From: an uncultured Holophagaceae bacterium
GTDB taxonomy: Bacteria > Acidobacteriota > Holophagae > Holophagales > Holophagaceae
Assembly: GCA_903937385.1 (NCBI GenBank)
Contig: CAIZZF010000025.1
Span: 21,246-85,245 of the forward strand
DNA length: 64,000 nt
Reading direction: 5' to 3'
Position numbers and translations under genes: made by a program. Of the stretch, positions 57,050-64,000 are shown piece by piece (the first letter of the stretch is position 1; the number at the start of each line of letters is the position of its first letter). The notes beneath the pieces were generated by a model. The model made no database searches and was not told the origin of the DNA. It saw nothing but the letters and a program-made list of their open reading frames with translations.

Positions 57050-57082
57050 CGAAAATCGCCGGCCCAGGGCCGACGATTTTCG
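57050..57082. terminator. Bidirectional terminator between the SDR and M20 genes
   Basis: CGAAAATCG (57050-57058) pairs with CGATTTTCG (57074-57082), and CGGCCC / GGGCCG extends the stem inside around a one-base loop, with one mismatch between the two parts. The A/T base serves both strands. Confidence 0.8.
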
Positions 57083-57095
57083 CGGGTAGCGGCCC

Positions 57096-58472
57096 CTAAT
57101 TCTTGATCGAACTCACGGTCTCGAAGTAGTGGGCGAAGGCGGCCATGCCGCCTCTGGCCTGCTCCCAGTCGTAGTTCTCGTTGGGCGCGTGGTAGCCGTG
57201 GCTGGGCAGGCTCAGGCCCAGGAAGAAGACCTGGCAGCCCAGGAGGTCCTCCATGGTCTTGACGGCGCCGATGCTGCCGCCTTCCCGAGTGAAGGAGCAG
57301 GGCGCGTCGAAGGCGAAGCGGTAGGCGTCCTTGATGGCTTCGGCGTAGGGGCCGGTGACGTGGCCGCTGAAGGGGGCCAGGCCATGCTCCTCGTGGAACT
57401 GGACGTCGGGGAAGTGCTTGGCCACAAAATTCCGGATGCGCTCGATGGTCTTCTGCTCATCCATGGCGGGCACCAGGCGGCAGCTGAGCTTCACCTCGGC
57501 CCGGGGCGGCACGGCGCTCTTGATGCCGGGGCCCGTGTAGCCGCCCACGACGCCGTGGACTTCCATGGTGGGCCGTCCCCAGACACGCTTCATGACCTTC
57601 AGCGGATCCTCGGTGCGCATGCCGGTGATCATGTGGTCCTTCTTGAACGTCTCGACGCTGAAGCCGGCATTGGCCCACTCCTCGAGCTCCTGCTTGCTCG
57701 GCTTGACCACCTCGTCGTAGAAACCGGGGATCTTCACCTTGCCGGTCTCGCCGTCCATCATGGCGGCCACCACCTTGATGAGCTCGGCCAGGGGGTTGCG
57801 GGCGGCGCCGCCCACCACGCCGCTGTGCAGGTCGTGGTCCGCGGTCTCCAGGGTGAGGCGGAAGCCCTTCAGGCCCCGCAGGCCCGCAGGGGTGCTGGGC
57901 TTGCCCCGGGTGATCCAGACCGTGTCGCTGACCACGATGGCGTCGGTCTTCAGGCGCGCCTGGTGCAGGTTGAGGCCGCTGGCGAAGCTGGGCGAGCCGA
58001 TCTCCTCCTCGGTCTCCCAGAGGAAGTGGATGTTCAGGGGCACGCCAGCCCGGCGGGCCGCCAGGGCGCCGAAGAAGGCGGTGACAGCGGGCCCCTTGTC
58101 GTCGGTGCTGCCGCGGCCCCGGTAGGTGTCGCCGTCCACCACGAAGCTGAAGGGCTCCGCCGTCCACTCGGGCTCGTTGGCGGGCTGCACGTCCATGTGG
58201 TTGTAGACCGTGATCGTGGGGTGGCTGGGATCCTCCCCGAACCAGCCGTGGACGAAGGGATTGCCGCTGGTCTCCAGGATCTCGGCTTTTCCCCCGTGCC
58301 GCTCGAAGAGGGCCCGGGCCGCCTCGGCGCAGCGGCGGACATCCGCCTGGTGGGCCGGATCGGCGCTGACGGAGGGGATCTCCACCAGGGTCTTCAGCTC
58401 CTGTTCGAAGCTCTCGCGGTTCTCCGCGGCGAAGTGGGTCAGGGCGTCGCGAGTTAGCAGATTCGGATTCAT
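57096..58472 (-). CDS. M20-family metallopeptidase (dipeptidase)
   Basis: The 458-residue enzyme would cleave dipeptides or related amides using two zinc ions. Ligand motifs are visible: YNHMDVQP (His-Asp), GRGSTDDKGP (bridging Asp), ETEEEIGSP (catalytic Glu) and VVSDTVW (Asp). The last ligand His lies in SLPSHGYHAPNE near the C-terminus. A dimerisation domain is inserted at about 200-330. The start at 58472 has GGAG six bases upstream; a longer start adds eight residues. It converges on the SDR gene. Confidence 0.92.
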   Translation of the reverse strand: MNPNLLTRDALTHFAAENRESFEQELKTLVEIPSVSADPAHQADVRRCAEAARALFERHGGKAEILETSGNPFVHGWFGEDPSHPTITVYNHMDVQPANEPEWTAEPFSFVVDGDTYRGRGSTDDKGPAVTAFFGALAARRAGVPLNIHFLWETEEEIGSPSFASGLNLHQARLKTDAIVVSDTVWITRGKPSTPAGLRGLKGFRLTLETADHDLHSGVVGGAARNPLAELIKVVAAMMDGETGKVKIPGFYDEVVKPSKQELEEWANAGFSVETFKKDHMITGMRTEDPLKVMKRVWGRPTMEVHGVVGGYTGPGIKSAVPPRAEVKLSCRLVPAMDEQKTIERIRNFVAKHFPDVQFHEEHGLAPFSGHVTGPYAEAIKDAYRFAFDAPCSFTREGGSIGAVKTMEDLLGCQVFFLGLSLPSHGYHAPNENYDWEQARGGMAAFAHYFETVSSIKN

Positions 58473-58787
58473 GGGCGCTCCATTAGGGGAACCCATGATC
58501 CCACAGCTGCCCTTGCTGTCTAGACAAGGGCCCGGGCTGGCTGGGCACCCACGCTCGAAACCCGGTGATCGGGCTGCCCCGGGACTCCGATCGAAGGCGC
58601 CAGCAGGCGGGTCCCCCGCGCCGAGGTTTGGGGGTAGAGGGCGCTCAAAGTCAGAGGATATCTGGGGGAAATAATAAAAAATTTGGACAAATGGCCCAAA
58701 GCCCTGTCAGGACTGACCTTTGCCATTCGTTTCTACGACAAAACACATAGGCTATTCCGGCGTGGATGGCCGCGCCTGTGTGAGTCG
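58473..58787 (+). other. 315-bp gap upstream of the Ig-protein array
   Basis: No gene is supported. A local AT-rich run lies at about 58668-58692 in otherwise GC-rich DNA. The leader of the next gene has no strong ribosome-binding site. TTGCCA at 58720 and TAGGCT at 58748 are possible but poorly spaced promoter parts. Confidence 0.4.
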
Positions 58788-60161
58788 ATGATTCGTAAAA
58801 TTTTCCCAGCCTTAGCGGTTTTCCTGGCCCTGCTCGTGGGTTGCCGGGAGTCTACCAGCCCGACGCCGACCTCCCCGACGCCCACGCCCGCCCCGACCAT
58901 CAGCACCTTCAGCGCCACCCCCGCCGCCATCACCGCAGGCACCAGCGCTTCCCTGACGGCCACCTTCTCCGACGGCACCGGCACCATCGAACCTGGCGTG
59001 GGCTCAGTCTCGAGCGGGATCCCGGTCCCCGTCAGCCCGCTCACGACCACGACCTACACCCTGAAGGTGACCAGCACCTCGGGCTCCGTTCAGGCCACCA
59101 CGACGGTGACGGTGGTGCCCGCGCCTCAGGCGCAGGAGCTGCGGGCTTCCACCACCACCCCTTTATATGGGGCCACCTTCACCCTGACCCCGGTCTATGC
59201 CGAAGGCACCGCCAGCCTGGATGGGGGGCTGACCTGTCCCGCCAGCGGCGTGGCGACCGAGCCCCTCCTCGCCCAGTGGTCGGGTCCCCGCACCTACACC
59301 CTGACCGTCACCAACAGCCTGGGGGCCACCTCGACGGTCGCCGCGACCGTGACCCCCCAGCGGGTGTCGCTGGGCCCGGTCACCCCGGCCGGGGGCACCC
59401 TGACCGTGAGTACCAGCACGGTGTTCAGCGCCACCGCAACGGGCGGCGCGACGAACCGGGTGGCCTGGTCCTCGACGGCGGGCACCTGGGCCGGTGCCAC
59501 CTGGACCGCCCCCGCCACCGCCCAGGACGTGACCATCCTGGCCACCGCCGTGGACGATCCCACCCAGACCAGCGCCACCCGGGTGACGGTGGTGGACGCC
59601 CCGCTGGCGACCAGCCTGGTGGCAGAGGTGAATCCTGTTCTTTATGGGGGTGCGACCAGCCTCACGCCGACCTTCAGCCATGGGACGGGCGAGGTGGACC
59701 AGGGCCTCGGCACGGTGACGTCCGGGACGGCCTTCAGCTCCGGACCCCTGACTGCCGCCAGGACCTTCACGCTGACGGTGACCAATGCCGCCAGGACCCA
59801 GGCGACGACCTCCCTCCTCATCAACGTGACCCAGGTCCAGATGACGCCCCTGGGGGCCGCGCGAACCAAGCTCAGCCTGACCCGTTCGCTCGCGATCACG
59901 GGTGGGCAGGTGAGCGGGGCCCAGAACCTGGCCGTGGTCTGGTTAGTCAACGGCGTGGCCGGCGGGAACGCCACGGTGGGAACCATCAGCGCCATGGGCC
60001 TCTACACCGCGCCCGGACTCCTGCCCAACCCGGGGGGGGCGGTCACGCTCCGCTGCCAGTCCGTGGCCAACCCTGTCGTCTTTCGTGAGCTGCCCCTGAC
60101 CCTGGTGCCGCTGCCCTTCATCGAGTCCTTCCTGATCGTCGATTTTTCTCCTCTGCGCTGA
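58788..60161 (+). CDS. Ig-repeat lipoprotein 1 of the surface-protein array
   Basis: The 457-residue protein starts with a good lipoprotein signal, ALAVFLALLVGC (lipobox ending in Cys19). A Thr/Pro-rich stretch (about 22-36) follows. The rest is a string of beta-sandwich repeats. One module type has YGATFTLTPVY, a short loop with LTCPASGVA, and RTYTLTVTNS. The other has the acidobacterial-type Ig signature VNGVAGGNATVGTI...GLYTAP. It ends LPLTLVPLPFIESFLIVDF, similar to the end of the next protein. It is likely exposed on the cell surface. The start at 58788 is chosen for the signal; upstream codons are hydrophilic. Confidence 0.87.
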   Translation: MIRKIFPALAVFLALLVGCRESTSPTPTSPTPTPAPTISTFSATPAAITAGTSASLTATFSDGTGTIEPGVGSVSSGIPVPVSPLTTTTYTLKVTSTSGSVQATTTVTVVPAPQAQELRASTTTPLYGATFTLTPVYAEGTASLDGGLTCPASGVATEPLLAQWSGPRTYTLTVTNSLGATSTVAATVTPQRVSLGPVTPAGGTLTVSTSTVFSATATGGATNRVAWSSTAGTWAGATWTAPATAQDVTILATAVDDPTQTSATRVTVVDAPLATSLVAEVNPVLYGGATSLTPTFSHGTGEVDQGLGTVTSGTAFSSGPLTAARTFTLTVTNAARTQATTSLLINVTQVQMTPLGAARTKLSLTRSLAITGGQVSGAQNLAVVWLVNGVAGGNATVGTISAMGLYTAPGLLPNPGGAVTLRCQSVANPVVFRELPLTLVPLPFIESFLIVDFSPLR

Positions 60162-60190
60162 TGGCGCAGCCACGTCCCCTCCCTCTTCCC

Positions 60191-60352
60191 CCGGAGCTCC
60201 CATGCAACCCACCCCGACACCCAACTCCCCCGGCCGGCTGACCGCGGCCGGGCGTCCTGAACCTTCCTCCTCCGGAGCTCCCATGCGACCCCTCCCGACA
60301 CCCAACTCCTCCGACCGCCTGACCACGGCGGGGCGCCCTGAACCTGCCTCCA
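60191..60352 (+). repeat. 81-bp tandem repeat carrying a ribosome-binding site and start codon
   Basis: Two copies (60191-60271 and 60272-60352), both starting CCGGAGCTCCCATG, encode 27-residue units with a common PTPNS...RLT.AGRPEP pattern. A third, decayed copy starts at 60353 with CTG in the place of ATG. Each full copy brings its own GGAG and ATG, so two equivalent start sites exist. Confidence 0.85.
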
Positions 60353-62133
60353 CGGGAACGGCCCTGCGACCCGCCCCGACCTCCCTGGCCAGCCACCGGC
60401 AGGGCAACCGGGCCCTCCCCGTGGCCAGCCTGGTGCGGTGGTTCGGTCGGACCTGCCGGCAGGGCTTCGCCTTGCTGCTGGGGCTGCTCCTCTGCATGGG
60501 AGGGCTCGCCAGGGCCAGCGGGACGAGCAGTGCCCTGGTCACGTTCGCGGACCCCGTGACCGCGGTGACATTGCCCTACGGCAGCACTGTCTCCATGAAG
60601 GGGGTCTTCGCGACGGGCAATAACGCCACCATCAAGGACCAGAGCCTGACCACCATCTTCGACTCGGTGGTCTCCGGCACCACCTACACCACCGGCGGCC
60701 TGACTGCGAGCAAGACCTTTACCTTGACGGTCACCAACCCCGCCGATGACGCCGTCACCGCCAGCGTGGTCGTGACCATCACCCCGATCAGCGTGGGGGC
60801 TGTCACACCGGCTGCATCCTCTGTGACGGTCAGCACCACCAAGCAGTTCTCGACCACGGTCAGCGGCGGCATTTTGAACGCCTACACCTGGGCCGTGGAT
60901 GGCGTTGTCGGCGGCAACAGCACCGTGGGCACCATCACCGTCGGCGGCCTGTACACCGCCCCGGCAGCAACGGGCGCCCACACGATCAAGGCGACCTCCA
61001 CCGAGGACGCCACCCAGTTTGCCAGCACCACCGTGACGGTCGTCGCCGCGCCCGTGGCCACCAGCCTCGTGGCCTCGAACGCGAACCCCAAGTACGGGGA
61101 GACCTTCACCCTGACCCCGACCTTTGACGCCAGCACCGGCACCGGCACCATTGACTACAGCGTGTCCTGCCCCGCCAGCGGCGCCGCTTCGGCCGCCGTG
61201 TCCACCACCTGGGTCGGTGCGCGCACCTTCACCCTGTCGGTCACCAACGCCGCCGGGGATGCAGCCCACACCTCGGTGACCGTCACTGGCCAGACCGTGG
61301 TGGTGGCCGATGTGTCGCCAGCCACCAAGTATGTGACTGCCGGCTACAACACCACCTTCAGCTCCAGCGTCACCGGCGCCCAGGTCATCACCCTCGACTG
61401 GTCCGTGGATGGGATCCCCGGCGGCGACGCCATCGTGGGCACCATCACCTCCGGCGGCGTCTACACCGCGCCCGCCACGGCGGGAAGCCACATCATCACG
61501 GCCACCTCCCATGCCAAGACGGATGTGTACAAGACGGCCACGGCAAACGTGGTCCTCCTGCCCACCATGGGGACCGCCTTCACCCCCAGCGCCTCGACCG
61601 TGCCCTACGGTGGAACCACCACCTTCTCGGCCACCTTCAGCAACGGAACGGCCGTCATCACTGGCACAGATGGCACGAACGTGGTGGTCACCAGCGGGTT
61701 CAGCTGGACCAGCCCGGTCCTGCACAACAGCACCACCTACACCCTGACCGTTCAGAACCTGGCTGGCGACGGCCCCAGCTCCGCCGTGCTCGTCACGGTG
61801 ACTGGTGTGACCGTGGAGCCCCTCAACGTGCCCAAGGACAAGGTAAGCCTCACCAAGACCCTGCAGTTCTCAGGTGGGGTCGTGTCCGGCACTTCGGACA
61901 CCAGTGTGGTCTGGACGGTGAATGGAGTCACCGGTGGGAACGCCGAGCTGGGGACGTTCAACGCCACCACGCTCGTCTACTCCGCCCCTGCGGCCATGCC
62001 CTCCATGACGGCCCCAGCCACCGGCAGCACCGTGACCATCCGCTGCGCGTCGGTAGCCAATCCCGCCGTCTTCAAGGAGGTGACGCTCACGCTCTACGCC
62101 CTGCCCACGATCACGAGCTTCGAGCTGCTCTAG
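60202..62133 (+). CDS. Ig-repeat secreted protein 2 of the surface-protein array
   Basis: The longest reading gives 643 residues; starting at the second ATG (60283) would give 616. Residues 1-80 are a Pro/Arg-rich tail of 27-residue repeats, then a hydrophobic signal/anchor helix FALLLGLLLCMGGLARA near 88-104. The exported part is beta-sandwich repeats: VPYGST-like start (LPYGSTVSMKGVF), module A (DGVVGGNSTVGTI...GLYTAPA, twice clearly and once degenerate) and module B (YGETFTLTPTF...CPASGA...RTFTLSVTN). It ends LYALPTITSFELL. The extended N-terminus may hold a non-classical signal or be non-translated. Confidence 0.82.
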   Translation: MQPTPTPNSPGRLTAAGRPEPSSSGAPMRPLPTPNSSDRLTTAGRPEPASTGTALRPAPTSLASHRQGNRALPVASLVRWFGRTCRQGFALLLGLLLCMGGLARASGTSSALVTFADPVTAVTLPYGSTVSMKGVFATGNNATIKDQSLTTIFDSVVSGTTYTTGGLTASKTFTLTVTNPADDAVTASVVVTITPISVGAVTPAASSVTVSTTKQFSTTVSGGILNAYTWAVDGVVGGNSTVGTITVGGLYTAPAATGAHTIKATSTEDATQFASTTVTVVAAPVATSLVASNANPKYGETFTLTPTFDASTGTGTIDYSVSCPASGAASAAVSTTWVGARTFTLSVTNAAGDAAHTSVTVTGQTVVVADVSPATKYVTAGYNTTFSSSVTGAQVITLDWSVDGIPGGDAIVGTITSGGVYTAPATAGSHIITATSHAKTDVYKTATANVVLLPTMGTAFTPSASTVPYGGTTTFSATFSNGTAVITGTDGTNVVVTSGFSWTSPVLHNSTTYTLTVQNLAGDGPSSAVLVTVTGVTVEPLNVPKDKVSLTKTLQFSGGVVSGTSDTSVVWTVNGVTGGNAELGTFNATTLVYSAPAAMPSMTAPATGSTVTIRCASVANPAVFKEVTLTLYALPTITSFELL

Positions 62134-62144
62134 CGCAGCAGTTT

Positions 62145-62206
62145 TTCCGAAGCAACTGATCACGCTCCTTGCACTGTCCACGACCCCAAGCTTTGAGCTG
62201 AGCTAA
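62145..62206 (+). pseudogene. Decayed copy of the 3' coding end of the Ig-repeat genes
   Basis: This 62-bp stretch lies 11 bp after the stop of protein 2. It aligns with the last 63 bp of that gene (about three quarters identical over the final 50 bp, one base shorter). Its last ten codons would read LSTTPSFELS then TAA, against LPTITSFELL then TAG. It looks like what is left of another paralogue after deletion or unequal recombination. It also forms an inverted repeat with downstream sequence (CCAAGCTT / AAGCTTGG). Confidence 0.55.
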
Positions 62207-62249
62207 TGCAGCTTGAAGCTTGGGATCCTTCCCCAGGCACTTGAACCTC

Positions 62250-64000
62250 ATGTCCCCTATCCCGTGCCTGCCCGCTCGCGGTCCTGCGGCTCCCCCCACC
62301 GGGGGAGTCCAGGCTGTGGTGCGGGTCGGCATTTTGTTCCTGGGATTGCTTCTGACCCTGGCCTCCATGGCCCACAGCCTCCCCTTCGGGGGAGTTTTCT
62401 TCCGGCTGCTGGACGGGGCCGCCACCACGACGGTTCCCTACGGCAGCACCGTGTCCATGAAGGGGGTCTTCGCCAATGGCACCGGCCTCATCAAGAACCA
62501 GGACCTGGCCACCACCTTCGACCCGGTGGTCTCTGGCACCACCTACACCACCCTTCCCCTGACCTCGAGCAAGACCTACACCCTGACGGTCTCCAACCCC
62601 GCGGGAGACTCCGTCACCGCCCACGTAGACGTGACCGTCACCCCGCTCAGCGTGGGGGTCACTCCGACCTCGGCAAGTGTGACGCTCAACACCCCGAAGC
62701 CGTTCACCGCGACGGTCACCAACTGCGCGGCAAGCGTGGCCAAGACCGTCACCTGGACCGTGGACGGGGTCCCCAATGGAAATAGCACCGTGGGCACCAT
62801 CACTGCGGACGGCGTCTACACTGCCCCCGTCACCATGACCGCTCCCCCAGGCCACACGATCAGGGCGATCTCCACGGTGGATACCAGCCAGTCCGGCAGC
62901 GCCAGCGTGACGCTCGTCGCCGCCCCCACCACGCCGACCATTTCGGCCCCGGCCAACGTGACAGCCGCCACGGGCGGCTACGCGGCCAGCGTCAGCACCC
63001 AGTCGGGCAGCACCTACGCCTGGACGATCACCAACGGCACGATCAACACCGGCGCCACCACGAACGCCATCACCTTCACGGCGGGGGCCTCGGGCACCGT
63101 GGACCTGAGCTGCATCGTCACGAACCTGGCCGGAACGCCCTCCACGGCCGGGACCTTCAGCAGCAGCATCGTCGCCGCCCCCGTGGCGACCAGCCTGACG
63201 GCCTCCCCCCTGACGCCGACCTACGGCGCCACCTTCACCCTAACCCCGGTGTATTCGGCCGGGACGGGAACCCTCACCTACGCGGGCGGCAGCGTGACCT
63301 GCCCGGCGTCGGGCGTGGCCTCGGCGGCGATCACCGCCGACTGGGTGGGCGCGCGGATCTACACGCTGACCGTGACCAACGCGCTGGGGGCCGTGGCGAC
63401 CAGGACGGTCACCGTGACGCCGGCCGCCCCCTTCGTCATCGACGCCTTCACCTCGAACCTGCCCCTGGTGACCTATGGCGGCTCCGCCACGCTGTCCTGG
63501 ACCCTCAGCGGCCCCTCGCCCACGGCCCTGACCCTGGACGGCGCCAGCAGGTTGGGCAACCTCAGCGCCCTGGTGACGCCGCACAACCGGCAGACCTTCA
63601 CCCTGACGGGCACCGCCGGCGGCAACATCGCCACCCAGACCCTCAAGGTCGGCGCCCAGGGCGTGGACCTCCTCGCGGGAAGTCCCGGCGGGCCTGGGAC
63701 GGTGGATGGCACGGGTCAGGCCGCGCGGTTCGATCTGCCGTTCGGCGTGGCCATGGACGCGGCCGGGAGCCTCTATGTGGCGGACGCCAACAACCACACC
63801 ATCCGCAAGATCAGCCCCTCCGGGGTGGTAAGCACCTTGGCGGGTCTGGCGGGGGCTTCGGGTTCTATCGACGGCACAGGCACAGAAGCCCGGTTCAACA
63901 ATCCCCAAGGCGTGGCCGTGGACACGACTGGGAACGTCTACGTGGCGGACGTCAGTGCCCACACCATCCGGAAGATCACCCCGGCAGGTCTGGTGAGCAC
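62250..64000 (+). CDS. Ig-repeat plus NHL-repeat secreted protein 3 (continues beyond the right edge)
   Basis: An uninterrupted frame of 583 codons runs to the window end. After MSPIPCLPARG and a Pro/Gly stretch, a hydrophobic helix VGILFLGLLLTLASMAHS acts as signal. The following part is close to protein 2 at DNA level: TVPYGSTVSMKGVFA and DPVVSGTTYTT. It carries module A (DGVPNGNSTVGTI...GVYTAP) and module B (YGATFTLTPVY...CPASGVA...YTLTVTNA). From about residue 475 NHL-type repeats begin: LLAGSPGGPGTVDGTGQAA, GVAMDAAGSLYVADANNHTI, RKISPSGVVSTLAG and a second set. A beta-propeller is expected beyond the edge. Confidence 0.87.
   Translation, partial: MSPIPCLPARGPAAPPTGGVQAVVRVGILFLGLLLTLASMAHSLPFGGVFFRLLDGAATTTVPYGSTVSMKGVFANGTGLIKNQDLATTFDPVVSGTTYTTLPLTSSKTYTLTVSNPAGDSVTAHVDVTVTPLSVGVTPTSASVTLNTPKPFTATVTNCAASVAKTVTWTVDGVPNGNSTVGTITADGVYTAPVTMTAPPGHTIRAISTVDTSQSGSASVTLVAAPTTPTISAPANVTAATGGYAASVSTQSGSTYAWTITNGTINTGATTNAITFTAGASGTVDLSCIVTNLAGTPSTAGTFSSSIVAAPVATSLTASPLTPTYGATFTLTPVYSAGTGTLTYAGGSVTCPASGVASAAITADWVGARIYTLTVTNALGAVATRTVTVTPAAPFVIDAFTSNLPLVTYGGSATLSWTLSGPSPTALTLDGASRLGNLSALVTPHNRQTFTLTGTAGGNIATQTLKVGAQGVDLLAGSPGGPGTVDGTGQAARFDLPFGVAMDAAGSLYVADANNHTIRKISPSGVVSTLAGLAGASGSIDGTGTEARFNNPQGVAVDTTGNVYVADVSAHTIRKITPAGLVS

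Noticed and set aside
60118..61725. A 535-codon minus-strand, Gly/His/Asp-rich frame opposite the Ig-repeat protein 2
   Set aside because: The repeat looks like a low-complexity protein but is produced by reading GC-rich Thr/Gly/Ala codons backwards. The forward frame has an export signal and recognisable Ig modules.

Overview
The window is high-GC, densely coded chromosomal DNA from a Gram-negative bacterium. Lipopolysaccharide genes (heptose-1-phosphate adenylyltransferase, LpxL-like acyltransferase), outer-membrane and lipoprotein genes, a type III glutamine synthetase, a class II DAHP synthase and tandem Ig-like proteins with the 'GGN-TVGTI...YTAPA' signature together suggest an Acidobacteriota member, most likely of the Holophagae/Geothrix type. 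That assignment is an inference. No phage, plasmid, insertion sequence, CRISPR array, rRNA or tRNA gene was seen.

Layout. 1-8760: housekeeping genes: alaS (5' end only), purH, an unlinked NuoG-like protein, an OB-fold-like lipoprotein, an LpxL-like acyltransferase, rsgA and an EF-P-like factor. 7537-17800: a membrane Ser/Thr kinase, a CPBP protease, a DCC-family protein, a thioesterase, an aroG-nadA pair, glutamine synthetase III, an outer-membrane protein and rfaE2. 17846-18127: an FmdB-type zinc ribbon. 18293-36211: the translation supercluster. This comprises str (rpsL-rpsG-fusA) followed by S10-spc-alpha (rpsJ to rplQ, with secY, adk, infA, rpmJ and rpoA). tuf and map are missing, and a 383-bp non-coding gap carrying a palindromic repeat lies between rplX and rplE. 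36262-38460: a metallophosphoesterase and a protein kinase fused to a universal-stress-protein-like domain, 3 bp apart. 39024-42926: an MHS-type transporter and acetyl-CoA synthetase, probably acetate uptake and activation, followed by a second copy of the palindromic repeat and three strong hairpins. 43189-58472: purine nucleoside phosphorylase, a large lipoprotein, a LysM-M23 peptidase, moaC, a HAD phosphatase, serA, a Cache-like periplasmic protein, a dicarboxylate/amino-acid symporter, lpdA, a ROK-like protein, a DUF2238 protein, an SDR and an M20 dipeptidase. 58788-64000: three tandem, related secreted Ig-repeat proteins. The last gains NHL repeats and runs off the right edge.

The items most worth a second look are these. 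A palindromic element starts exactly at the stop codon of two unrelated genes, once inside the ribosomal operon. The Ig/NHL surface-protein array shows an 81-bp tandem duplication of a ribosome-binding site plus start codon, and a decayed copy of a coding 3' end. The kinase-Usp/phosphoesterase pair is unusual. Several housekeeping proteins lack textbook motifs: RsgA without its zinc knuckle, a ROK protein without its zinc motif, an SDR without Tyr-x3-Lys, and an EF-P of the YeiP/EfpL loop type.
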